Source of the DNA: Gnetum montanum
Taxonomy: Eukaryota > Streptophyta > Gnetopsida > Gnetales > Gnetaceae
Assembly (NCBI GenBank): GCA_015680685.1
Contig: MNCI01008099.1
Location: 77,032-141,031 of the forward strand
Direction: 5' to 3'
DNA length: 64,000 nt
This document shows positions 49,681 to 60,829 of the stretch, piece after piece. The translations under genes were made by a program, and so were the position numbers. A model generated the notes under the pieces. It saw nothing but the letters and a program-made list of their open reading frames with translations, was not told where the DNA came from and made no database searches. Position 1 is the stretch's first letter. Each line of letters opens with the position of its first letter.

Positions 49681-50199
49681 ATCCCTATGAGTTCAAGATA
49701 TGACCAAGAAAAGGTTATTGACTATTTTTCATCCACATCCAACAACTTCTATTTCTATTTAAGAGCAAGATTTGCATTAATTATTATAGGCTTCTTAGTT
49801 TTTGAAAATACATATTTCATGCTGGTAGGTAGAGTTTTTAATTCAAGGGTCTCTTCCTTGAAATTTTTAGGAATTTTCAACTCTCCCCAATAGGTATCAT
49901 CATTAGCATTATCAAAGAGTTGGTGATGAACTTGATTTAGTTTATCCATGCCTACAATATAAGCACATGTCAAGCTCTCAATAAGTTCCATGCAAAGTGT
50001 GCTAGTCTCAAAATCAGTGGTTAGCCACTGGTTAACCTCTTATTTTGTGGCTACTGCATACAGACACCCTTGACTATCAGCTTCAGGTGCATGCTGATTG
50101 CATGTGAAGATGGATGCTCATTTTACAAACTAGAGTTTTTGCACATAATTGCATCTTGTATCACTCTACGCAATGCATGGAACTTGGTTCTTCTAAATT

Positions 50200-50722
50200 T
50201 TTCTGAATACATTTTCACGAGATATCTCTAGGGAAAGATCTCTAATGCCCATTCTTGCATCAACAATGCTTAGCCATGCTCTTTTCATGATGATTGGGAA
50301 GTCCCCTTCATAGTTCTTCACCTTAATTACTAAGAAATCAATAGGATCAACCACCCACAAATAGTAGTTATAATGTCTTCTACTAGTCCCAATGGAATAG
50401 TGATGGACTAGTCTACTAGTTTTAATCTAATATTGCTCTTCTTGAGAGAGGGCAGGTTCCATGCAGTATACATCTTATGAGAAATTAGGTTCACACCAAA
50501 ACTTGAATCAAGATGAGCTTTACATGGTTCATTCCTAGTAATTTGTAAATAAATAAGAGGACTCCCAAGATTAACTAATTTTCTAGAAAGGTTCCCAACA
50601 CTAATCCAATTGGATATAGCATGAGTGAGCATAATAGTATGGATCCTTGGAAGTATTTGAATTAAAGGGGACTTGAAGGAATTTAATATAGAGGAAGATG
50701 GAGAAGAATGGCTTCCATTCAC
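50200..50722 (-). pseudogene. Retropepsin-like protease (element III)
   Basis: The frame 50722-50408 is open for 104 codons and reads like the element IV protease: LTHAISNWISVGNLSRKL, LGSPLIYLQITRNEP, and the active-site region HLDSSFGVNLIS. After a break, DFPIIMKRAWLSIVDARMG near 50290 is the second conserved block (usual form IIMGRPWL). The neighbouring gag lies upstream at higher coordinates. Confidence 0.75.
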
Positions 50723-51239
50723 ATGTATATGTGAGGGCTTATGTGGACTGTTGGATCAAAAGAAAGGCCTTTTCCATGATCTATTACCTAAACCACCTGG
50801 TTGATGAATCGGTTTTAGATTAGGGCCCTAGTAGCATTGCATTGCTATGGTTGGGCTAGAAGTCCACCCTACATAGATGGAGTAGGTAGTAGCTATGTTG
50901 AGGGTGGAGGAATATGTGTAGTAATAGGAGGAGGATAAGGATAAAAAATGATATCCCTACTTGCATGTGGAGAATGAGTTTGATAATAGTCAGGAGGGGC
51001 ATAGTGAGATTGTAATGTAGAAACATGATTGGAAGAGTCATGTGGAGATAGGGGTTGTTAAATGTAATACCCATATAGATTAGGTTGTTTGTAAGGTTAT
51101 TGCTACCTTGGTGATGCCAACACCCATGACCATGGTTGCTACCACTATTGATACTACTCATATGATTGCAGTGGAGTTTCACTTGGATAATACTATTATT
51201 GCTAATGGAACTACCTGGGAATGCCTTAAGGATAAGGTA

Positions 51240-53141
51240 ATCTTTTAGGTGTTTGCCTTCTTGTTAGTCATGGATTCAAAGTGTACACCCCATATTCTTA
51301 TAAGTGTGAAATGATGGATCAACATCCTTTAGGATGTTCATATTGGAAAATGTCACATCCACCACCATCATCAAATTAAGTCTTTGCAACTTTTTCTACT
51401 GTAGAAATATTTTCCTTATCCCTTTGATTGGCACATTTAGCTTCCTTGCATCTTCTGTGATCACAATCACTACTTTGTTCTTTAAAATCTTTAGTAATTT
51501 TTAGGATAGCTTGAAATCTCCTATCCATGGAGTCCCATAATTGATCTACCTTAACTAAAATTTTTAAGATGCATTTTTAAATCGACAAGGTCTTAAAATT
51601 CATCATCTCATCAAGTGATGTTTATTCCTCACTATCAAAAAATCGAACCTCCCTCTTGTAAATGAAAGGATCACAGTTTTACTTTTATGCACTTTCATGT
51701 TTTCTTAACTTTCCTTCTTTTGCTACCTACTCAATCAGCCTTTGGATCTAATGGGCTCTTAATTTTGATAATCACCCTTGGGCATAGATGCCAAGAGCTT
51801 TTCTCATTTCTAATCAGAGCCCATCTATAATGTGGAAAATTTGTTCTAGTTGAGAATAATCATGGTTAGGACATCTGTGCAATAAGGAATAGTATCGATC
51901 CATGGCAGCATCCAAGGATTCATGTGTTGCTTGCTTCCATCCTTGGATCTACCTCCTCATGTTGGAGACTCAGGAGTACATGTAATACTTGTCATTGAAT
52001 AGTTTGAGAATTGTACTTCATCATCTGATGGATTTTGGTTCTAAGGAATGGTACTAGCTTTCTGCTTCTTTAATGAGTGTCTCAGAGAAAAACTTAAGCT
52101 TTTGCCAATCTTTTTTATATTTTGCGAGGCACAAGCATCATGGAAATCTTCAAGATGGCTTTGTGGATATATGTTATATCCTTGTTCGAACCTAGGAATA
52201 TTGTTCATGTCTAGCCTCTTGATCTGACTATACTTAATGTGCTTTGTATGAATTTACACTACCTCTACAGTGTTTAGCATACTTTGGTTAGCAAGTAAAG
52301 GCTCATCGAGGCTATGATTATTGTGCTTATGATGCCCTCTACTACCCCTTCATTCATGGTGGCAGGTCTCTCTTGAATGCCCATGCCCTAGGTCTTGACT
52401 TATCTATTGGTCCCTTTGATCATCTTGATCCCATTAGTTGCCTCCATCATGATCATGCCCCCTATAGTCATGTTTAGAGCTAAAAGGGGAAGAAGATGAT
52501 GATAAAGGTGAGGAAGGAGGACTAGCACCACCCCCTCTTCGATGGTCGTAGCCATGATCATGATCTTTTTTCTTATCTACATCCTTACCCTAACTTGCCT
52601 CTTTGGATCTCCCTTTATCATTCAATACATTCTTGCCAAAACCCAGATTATGGATCATGGACTACTAGTTTTAGCTTTGACCTCCTTCACTGAAGTCAAA
52701 GAGAGGAGTTTTGTTGAATGGAAAATCCTCAAAGAAGGGTTCTCCACCATCTTCTTAGTACAACAAGTATGGGGAATCATTGAACCACTTTCCCTTTGTA
52801 GATTCATAGTAGTGTTCTAGCTATCAATCCCTTAGATGTTATGCCTTAATGGAATGATAGTCCCTGGCATCACAATCTTGCACAACATACTCAGCATGAA
52901 TTCCTTAAAGACCTAACCATATAAGAGTTTGTTGAAGCATCGCAAGAAAAAATTGATCAAGGGGAAACACAATGTTGCCCTCCATGTCATGCCAATGTAG
53001 CAATTCATCTTGGTGTAGGATAAAGGTAAAATTGAATACATAGTCATCAGGATGAGCATATATCACTCTGTATTGTTGGGACACCTACTGATGTACTCCA
53101 TCAAAGTTGGGTAGAGAATCACTCCTATATAAAGAAGACAT
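51240..53141 (-). pseudogene. gag: Athila-like gag (element III)
   Basis: Start at 53141 (MSSLYRSD). The N-terminal part reads YAHPDDYVFNFTFILHQDE near 53040 and matches YTHPDEYIPNF in element IV. The capsid block with EMRKALGIYAQG lies at about 51930-51740. The zinc-finger-like segment QYEHPKGC near 51330 matches YDHPKGCCP in IV. It is interrupted by stops and shifts. The proline-rich tail lies at 51200-50750. Confidence 0.75.
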
Positions 53142-53280
53142 CTTGTTTTAGAAAATAAAAATGCAGTGTGCTTTTTAAAATTTTTGTAGTTATTTTAAAG
53201 TATGATATGAATATAGGGTTCATTCCAATGATTTTGAATAATTTTCACTAAGTCCTAGATAGTGCACATAACAAAAAAAG

Positions 53281-53300
53281 GTCCCTAGCAACGATGCCAA
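53281..53300 (-). promoter_or_regulatory. Primer binding site of element III
   Basis: Minus strand TTGGCATCGTTGCTAGGGAC, a tRNA-Asp-type site, directly after the LTR end. Differs from the plant consensus at three or four positions. Confidence 0.7.
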
Positions 53301-53392
53301 CGATGAGTGGTGAGGTACCCCTATGCCCAACCATACAAATCACAAGCATTCACATGTGATCCAGTTGAATTTTGTAGACCTTAAGTTCCTAA
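53301..53392 (-). repeat. 5' LTR remnant of element III
   Basis: Only the last 90 or so bases of the LTR remain: minus strand CAACTGGATCACATGTGAATG, then GGTTGGGCATAGGGGTACC (53316-53334) and CACTCATCG. The similarity to the LTRs of I and IV stops near 53390. Confidence 0.7.
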
Positions 53393-53828
53393 GTACACTA
53401 TGATTTTCTTCAAGCTTAGATACCAAAAATATTAATTTTTATAGAATTTGTTCATTATCCTTTTATGTAGAACTAATCTCTTTTTTCCTTTCAACTTTGT
53501 CTTCAGGAGTTGATAATTGACATAATATTTCTTTATTTTGCTGCAAAATATCATCTACTAATGCAAGTTTGAGAAAAATGATTTTCCATTCTATGATTAG
53601 GATTTCAGTCACAACTATTGTAGTATAAGATTTTCTTTGTATGGCTTGTAATAATGTGATAACACAATCTTCAAATTATTTTGGAAAAAAAAATATTTAT
53701 TTTCAAAAAAAGCTCTTACTCATAAAACCCTCAGGTTGATTTTAAAAGAAATTAATGAGATTAATGAAACCTATCTCATTCTCCTCTTTCTTCTACTCCT
53801 ACTCCTACTTCTTGTCTAGAAAAAAGAT
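53393..53828. other. Unassigned AT-rich DNA
   Basis: 436 bp between the truncated LTR of III and element IV. No motif recognised. Ends with AAGAT (53824-53828), the left target-site copy of element IV. Confidence 0.5.
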
Positions 53829-54628
53829 TGATGGGACACAATATCGCATGGGCCGCGATATTGCATATGTGATATTGCGTCATCCCCCTCTATATCGCGG
53901 TGCGTTGTCATATCTATAAATAAGAGGTGGCTCTCCCTTGTTTCCTCATCCTAGGCTTAGACCACAGTGAGACTCTAGCAGATTGATCACTCCAAAGATA
54001 GAATATTTTCCATGTGCCTGCAGTAGGAGTCCTAAAGTGAATGAATCCTTATTCGAGCAAACATTGTACCTAAACACAAGTTTGTGTACGGCAATAAAGA
54101 CGAGCTTCTTAGATAAACCTTGTAGTGCATGGAATAAGCTAATTAGGATTTATTTATTATTATTTACTATATATCATTTACATAATTTATTAGGAATTAA
54201 ATCTTTCTCAACCCTTCTCTCCTAGTTAAGTGCCTCAGTACGACTGCTTTGAGCATGTATGTTACGCACAGCAACGACTAGCGTTTGGTAACCATGGTTG
54301 CATTGGTTCAGGGTGTGTATGGTAAGTGGGAATGGATGCTGATGCTAGGATAATTTAGACTTAGTTCATTAGTTAGAGTTAGTCAATTAGTCTCTCAACC
54401 CTTCACCTCAATAGCATAGGAGATAAAACATAAAAAGATATGAAAATCATATACCTCAGACTTAACCATACACCATGACAAATACAAGTAAGTCTGGGAA
54501 GACAACGAATAATTAACCTTAAGTGTTCCATGAGGCGTGTAGGCACTTATTCTACAGAGTTCGACTGGATCACGCGTGTTACACTCGTATTCGTATGGTT
54601 GAGTGTAGGGGTACCTCGCCACTCATCA
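53829..54628 (+). repeat. 5' LTR of element IV
   Basis: 800 bp, TGATGGGACACAATATCGC start, CACTCATCA end. U3 is packed with palindromic GCGATAT/AATATTGC words up to the TATAAATA box near 53915. Pairs with 60003-60829. Confidence 0.9.
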
Positions 54629-54649
54629 TTGGTGCCGTTGCTGGGGACT
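54629..54649 (+). promoter_or_regulatory. Primer binding site of element IV
   Basis: TTGGTGCCGTTGCTGGGGAC, two differences from the plant tRNA-Asp complement TGGCGCCGTTGCCGGGGA. The best-kept primer site of the four in this family. Confidence 0.85.
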
Positions 54650-54876
54650 AAGTGTTTGTGCACTAAGTAGAACATAGGAAATCACTCACATCGTTGGGAG
54701 ATTAAACGAACCTTAGGGTTAATTAAAAGAAAAATTTATATAACGGTTAATTAGCACACCAAATTAAATAACAATTTCTTCTTCTCATAAGAGAAATTCA
54801 CCACCTAGGGATAATATAAAGGACAGTCAGTAATAAAAAACACAACCAAAATCTGCCAGTTCCTCAATAATATAGC

Positions 54877-57734
54877 ATGGAATATACTCATCCCGATGAG
54901 TATATTCCCAATTTTACTTTTATCTTCCATCAGGATGAGCAGATGTGCTAGAGAGACTTGCAAGGTAACATTGTGTCACCTCTGGATCGTGCAGTCCCCA
55001 ACATGCTCCTTCGTGCTTTAGCACAGATTGGCATGACTCAGCTCTACGCTGAATATGTTGCGGAAACTTTTGACATGAGGGATTATCATCCCATGGCTTT
55101 ACAACATATGAGGGACTCAAGGAAGGAGAGCCAACATACACTGTTGAAGGGCAAGGAGGTCCCGCACATCCTAAGTGAAATCGGAGATGGTGAACCACTT
55201 ATAATGGGTTCTCTATCAAAAGATGTTCCCCCTCCTAATGAAAGTGAGGAGGTGGGGTATCAGAACCTATGATCAACAATACACAACTCTAGTTCTGATC
55301 CCCGTGAATGCCAACTGTTCACTGAGGGAACAACAATACATGACAAGGATGGGCACTCAGATCATCATCACGATCCGGGCTATAGTAGCCAAAGAGAAGG
55401 TAGGAAACATCGTCATGGTAATGGTTCTCCTTATTCTTCCCCTTCTTCACATCATTCACCCTCTCCTTCCACCTCTGGGNNNNNNNNNNNNNNNNNNNNN
55501 NNNNNNNNNNNNNNNNNNNNNNNNNNNNNNNNNNNNNNNNNNNNNNNNNNNNNNNNNNNNNNNNNNNNNNNNNNNNNNNNNNNNNNNNNNNNNNNNNNNN
55601 NNNNNNNNNNNNNNNNNNNNNNNNNNNNNNNNNNNNNNNNNNNNNNNNNNNNNNNNNNNNNNNNNNNNNNNNNNNNNNNNNNNNNNNNNNNNNNNNNNNN
55701 NNNNNNNNNNNNNNNNNNNNNNNNNNNNNNNNNNNNNNNNNNNNNNNNNNNNNNNNNNNNNNNNNNNNNNNNNNNNNNNNNNNNNNNNNNNNNNNNNNNN
55801 NNNNNNNNNNNNNNNNNNNNNNNNNNNNNNNNNNATGGAAGCAAGGTACTCATGAACCCTTGGATGCTACCATGAGCCACTACTACGCATTGTTACATCA
55901 TTGCTCGGGCCATGGATATGCACAGTGGGACCAACTTCACCACATCGTAGATGGGTTAAGGCATGAGACTAGGAGAACCCTTGGGACTTATGCCCAAGGG
56001 AGATTATTAGAATTTAGAGCCCATGAGATACATCACTTGTTGGAACAAGTAACAAAAGAAGAAGGTGAACTACGAAAAAGGGAAAGTACGGAAGAATACA
56101 ACCGTGATCCTTCCCTTCAGAAGAAGGGAGTGAAATTTTGTTGTGAGGAGGATGAGTCACCACTCGAAGAGTTGGTGAACAGAAAAACCTTGCTAATTCA
56201 AAAAATAACAATAGAAGTATTGGCTAAGGTGGATCAACTATGGGATTCCTTAGACTCTAGACTTGAAACTATCTTGAAAATTGTAGAGGAGTCTAAGGTG
56301 GAATGAAGTAGTGACAAAGATAAGAAAAAGAGGTGAGATTCAGGCCTTGCACATAAGAAGGATAAGGGGAAAATAAGTATCTTCGATGAGGTTGTGGACT
56401 CAGACACAGACAATGACAATGGATGTGAGATCTACCAATATGATCATCCTAAGGGATGTTGTCCAATCATCTCACATCTACAAGAGTCTGGAGTGTATGC
56501 ACTCAACCTGAGACCTAACCAATGGTAGACACCCCGAAGGTTACCTTATCCTCAAGGTAACCCAAGACAGTTCCACCAACCATTAACGTACTATCCAAGT
56601 GGAACTCCACCACAACCCATCGGGAAACATCAGCAGTGAAAATACCCACAGTCATGGGGAATGCCACCGTTGAGACAACAGTACCCTTACCAGAAACCTA
56701 ATCCTTATGGCTATTATGTGCAGTAGCCAGTTTCTCCAAGTGACTCTATGAGTCACACAACTTCCCAACGTCACTACCAAGTTCGAGAGTACTTTAGGAG
56801 GACTCCTTCTCCTTCGGGAGATACTCCACACATGTACCATCCTTCAAATCTGTCCGCACCTCTTCCACCTGTAGTTCACATACAACCTGATCCAAAAATG
56901 CAAAGGGAACTCCCCACTCAACTGCAGCAACGTAACGCTGTGAGAGCTATAAACATTCAACTCACTACTGGTTTTGATAACCAAAAAAAGAGAAGATTCT
57001 TCTTCAGAACCAAAAGCCTAGACAAGATCTCCCAACAACAAGCGGTTGAGTCTGTGATCACTCCTCCAACATACAAGGCTTTGGAGCTCCCTTCAAACCA
57101 AAATCAGAGCTTCACACATACGGTTATGTTAACGCATACCATAACGAACTGGATCAAGGTAGAAAACCTTCCTAGGAAACTATCTAACCTTGGAAGTCCC
57201 TTAATCTATCTACAAATCACCGGGAACGAACCACATAAGGCTCTTCTTGAATTAGGTTCCAGAGTCAACCTAATCTCATGAGAAATGTGTCAAGCCTAAA
57301 ACCTGCCCCAACTTAAGAAGAGAAACATTCAACTAGAGCTGGCTGACCAGTCCATCACCATTCCCTTGTGATTGGTGGAGGACATTATTACCACTATGTG
57401 TGGTTGGTCCTACCCAGCTGACTTCCTGGTGATAGAGATCAACAACAACGAAGGGGACTTTCCAATCATAATGGGAAGGCCATGGCTAAGCACAATAGAT
57501 GCGTACCTAGGGATTCGTGATCTTTCCTTGGAGATATCTAAGGTAAATATTTATGAAAAGATTGAGAAGAAGAAAGTTCCATGCATCACATACAATGATT
57601 CATCGGGTGATGACATGAAGGAATGCTCGACGTCTCTTCCATATAACTGGTGTGCCCAAGAAACACAAATACAAAGGTGCCTATATGTAGAAACCACACA
57701 AGTAGTAGACACCTCGTGGTTGATAGCTAAATGA
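54877..57734 (+). pseudogene. gag-pro: gag-protease frame with in-frame stops (element IV)
   Basis: N-terminal part to 55479 in one frame with stops TAG 54949 and TGA 55270; homology to III (QQYSMEY, first Q now TAA at 54868) shows the true start lay upstream. After the gap one frame runs 55835-57734: capsid HEPLDATMSHYYALLHHC, VDGLRHETRRTLGTYAQG, finger-like YQYDHPKGCCP near 56440, a proline/glutamine-rich tail (56530-56900), then protease with LLELGSRVNLIS (57244-57278) and DFPIIMGRPWLSTIDA (57457-57504). Eight internal stops (56304, 56334, 56526, 56637, 56724, 57279, 57297, 57369) but no frameshift. The active-site Asp-Ser-Gly reads E-L-G, so the protease is dead. Confidence 0.85.
55480..55834. 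other. Assembly gap in gag
   Basis: 355 Ns inside the capsid coding part of element IV. By comparison with elements I and III, the missing DNA should hold the first half of the capsid domain (the WYSSL region). The true gap length is unknown. Confidence 0.95.
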
Positions 57735-59987
57735 AAGAGCAACCCAATATGCATGGAACAAACTGGGGGAACAACTCATGCTAAAAACGAAGGCATAGAT
57801 ACCTTGGAATATGAGCATTGCCAACTTCCATCCCTTAATCTAAGAACATCAATTGGGAGAAGTTGGGCACTTTTATGAAATTTAAATAGGCATTCATTAT
57901 TTTGGATCTCTCCCTTGCAATTCAGTCATGGGGGAGATGGCCATCTATGCTAATCATTGGAGGCCCTCACTTCTTTTTAGTTTTTTGTCTTACACATTTT
58001 TGTTTTACACATTTTTGTTTTACATGTTTTTGTTTTACAAGTTTTTGTTTTACATATTTTTGTTTTACATGNCTTTTACACATTTTTGTTTTACACATTT
58101 TTGTTTTATAAGTTTTTTTTTTACACATTTTTGTTTTACATCTTTTTGTCTTACACATTTTTATTTTACAAATTTCTTTAACTTTTCTTGTTTTTTTTTT
58201 ACAACATCGTTATACTTTTTCATTTTGTGTGTGTGTGTGATCCACCTTGTAAGTTTGTCACCCAATAAGTGTTCTTCTCGATGGTATGAACTATTTTTCA
58301 TTGATTGCTAATGTTTGGTTTTTACCTTTAAGTCATGATGTTGACACTAAGGTATGCTTCTTTTGATATGGAAGGCAATGAGTCCACTTCATCCATCAAT
58401 CCACAAGTTCTATGGTCTCTCTCGGCTTGGAAATGTATAATCCCTTCATATATAAGAACTCTAACGAATTGGTGATGGGGAACTTCTCAAACTAAGGAAG
58501 GACTCAAGGACTGAAAAGGGTGTGACTTCAAGGGAACTTGATGCATTTGTGTTGGCCGTTCTCTTGGGTGCTTGGATGTTTTCTTCTTGAGTTTTATTAC
58601 CATTTCGATGTCACCCAATCATTGAGAAGCTGAGTCAATAAACATAAGAAGTCTTTGCATGGTGTGATTCTCACACATAAAAAAAAACACAAAAACAAAA
58701 AAAGTAAAAAAAATAAAAAAAGAAAAAAAAAAAGAAAAAAGAAGAAGAAGAAAAATGTGGGAATTCAAAGCACACCTCTTAGATGAAATAATCACTTGGG
58801 CTACAAGCACTGGTTATGGAACTAAAACGTTCCCTCTAACTAAGGCCCTTCTTGCTTCCCCTTCTCTCCTCATTCATTTCGTCAAAATGGTGGTGGCTCT
58901 TGGGGGAAGCATTCTTGTTATTCAAGTGGATGAATTAGCCAAATGCATTGATGTGAAGTTTCTAGATGTGGTTTGTTTGAGGCTAGACTTGGAATGAGAT
59001 TTACCACGTCACATTAATCATGAACTACACAAGGGCTGTACACCACCTTGTTCTTGGGATTCCATTCCATTCTCTTCTCTCCATTGTTCACCTCATTGTT
59101 GGTTGTATCATTAGTGTATATTTTGGTAGATACATTATTTTCTTTATGGTAAATTCTTGCGGTTAAGATTTTAACTCTTGTTCCAAATGACATTCCCAGA
59201 GCCTACAGACTCTTTGAATGTGGGTTTGTCAGGGCATTAAGGGCATGAGCCTGCTTTGGGGAGGACCCACTGACATTCCTATTTGGGGCATTAGTTAAAT
59301 TCTTTTTCCTAAAATTTTTGCAATCCATTTTATTTTGTTCATTTACATCTTGACATCCATTTCATCAATGTCATAGTTGTCCCTTTTTATCTATCTTTCT
59401 TATTCTTTTTTTTTTCTCCATTCTAACGCTACAGGAGGTTCGCGATTAGTCATGGGGGTACGAGACCCAATTTTTTCGATTTTCTCCTAACCCCTACACC
59501 TTCGGTAGTCATCAATATTATATCTTTAGATTCGTATTAGCCATATCACAACCTAGCCAATAGACCTTACACCGAAGTAAGGTATCAATTACATGATGAT
59601 TCATTTACCCGTACTAATATAAGATTGTGTTGTGTGTGCAGATGGCAATCATACAACAATGAAAGGGATCTGGAAGGAACACTTGGAATGGAGCAGTACT
59701 GAAGCAACTATACAAGAAGCAAGATCGATGGCACACTTACAGATGGACAACGAAAGGTGCAATCTTGGCATTGGTAGCAGCAACACTTCTTTCTCTCTCT
59801 CTTTCTCAGCTGCCAAATGAGGCCTAATGTCAATGTAATAAGATGTTCACCCTTGTTGTCATGAACACCAGTTTTTTTGTGTCTTGTAATGATGATTTGT
59901 TCACATGTCATCCCATTAGTTTCATTTGAGTCAATAATCCCATATCTTCTCGATATTATTGTAAGGAACTTGAGGACACATTTTCAT
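57735..59987 (+). other. 3' non-coding region of element IV
   Basis: Begins with the 16-bp minisatellite, then an A/G-rich run at 58676-58755, then blocks shared with I and III (GGGCTACAAGCACTGGTTA near 58798). A second copy of the polypurine-tract word lies at 59446-59460. The frames 58755-58997 and 59632-59820 have no recognised motif. The position corresponds to the env-like region of Athila. Confidence 0.6.
57983..58180 (+). repeat. 16-bp minisatellite, about 12 copies
   Basis: Head-to-tail copies of ACACATTTTTGTTTTA with small changes (ACATG, ACAAG, ACATA variants). A single N at 58072 and a short irregularity sit in the middle. Element I has a decayed trace at 5236-5350. Open frames here in both strands are by-products of the repeat. 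Confidence 0.9.
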
Positions 59988-60002
59988 TTAGTCATGGGGG
60001 TA
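59988..60002 (+). promoter_or_regulatory. Polypurine tract of element IV
   Basis: TTAGTCATGGGGGTA abuts the 3' LTR. An identical 15-base word stands at 59446-59460. Confidence 0.8.
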
Positions 60003-60829
60003 TGATGGGATGCAATATCGCATGGGCCGCAATATTGCATCCCTCGCAATATCGCATCCCTCATGATATCACGTACGCGATATCGCGGTGTGCCGTCATA
60101 TCTATAAATAAGAGGTGGCTCTCCCTTGTTTCCTCATCCTAGGCTTAGACTGTAGTGAAACTCTGGTAGATTGATCACTCCAGAGATAGAATATTTTCCA
60201 TGTGCTCGTAATAGGAGTCCTAAAGTGAACGGATCCTTATTCGAGCAAACATTGTACTTGATCACAAGTTTGTGTACGATAATAAAGATGAGCTTCTTGG
60301 ATAAAATTTGCAGTGCATGGAATAGTATAATTAGGATTTATTTATTTTTATTTACTGTTTATCATTTACATGCTTTATTAGGAATTAAATCTTTCTCAAC
60401 CCTTCTCTCCTAGTTAAGTGCCTCAGTATGACTGCTTCGAGCACGTGCATTACGTGTGGTGATCCTAGCAACGACTAGCATTTGGTAACCACAGTTGCAT
60501 TGGTTTAGGGTGTGTACGGTAAGTGGGAACAGATGCTGATGTTAGGTTAATTTAGACTTAGTTCATTAGTCAGAGTTAGTCAATTAGTCTCTTAACCCTT
60601 CACCTTGATAGCATAGGAGATAAAACATAAGCAGATATAAAAATCATATACCTTAGACTTACTTAACCATACACCATGACAAATACAAGTAAGTCTGGGA
60701 AGACAACGAATAATTAACCTTAAGTGTTCCATGAGGCATGTAGGCACTTAGTCTGTGGAGTTTGACTGGATTGCACATGTTATGCTCGTATTCGTATGGT
60801 TGAGTGTAGGGGTACCTCGCCACTCATCA
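60003..60829 (+). repeat. 3' LTR of element IV
   Basis: 827 bp. The U3 has more palindromic GCAATATCGC-type units than the 5' LTR, accounting for the 27-bp length difference. TATAAATA near 60104. Ends CACTCATCA, followed by AAGAT. Confidence 0.9.

Larger units (their letters stand above)
45348..53392 (-). mobile_element. Athila-like element III with pol, antisense
   Basis: Minus-strand element with gag, protease, RT, RNase H and integrase in Ty3/gypsy order, and remnants of both LTRs. It is the only pol-bearing member of the family here. Its gag and protease match element IV closely, and its 3' non-coding region matches element I. Stops and shifts are frequent and catalytic RT residues are lost. 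The 3' LTR ends at the N at 45347 and the 5' LTR is cut to about 90 bp, so no target duplication can be read. Confidence 0.85.
53829..60829 (+). mobile_element. Athila-like element IV, gag-pro only
   Basis: A complete 7001-bp element with perfect target duplication AAGAT (53824-53828 and 60830-60834). LTRs of 800 and 827 bp, tRNA-Asp-type primer site, one gag-protease frame, then 2.2 kb of non-coding DNA and a polypurine tract. No RT, RNase H or integrase. Its CG content is visibly higher than its surroundings and its frame has stops but no shifts after the gap, so it is the youngest full element here. It includes a 355-nt run of N. Confidence 0.9.

Noticed and set aside
49687-49991. Plus- and minus-strand frames of 68-78 codons
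   Set aside because: The minus-strand frame is linker between protease and RT of element III; the plus-strand frame is its shadow.
55223-55880. Long open frames on both strands across the N run
   Set aside because: They exist only because Ns contain no stop codon. The real gag frame is the one matching element III.
57902-58311. Overlapping open frames with LFYTFLFYMFLFY-type repeats
   Set aside because: By-products of the 16-bp minisatellite; no start context, no homologue in the related elements.
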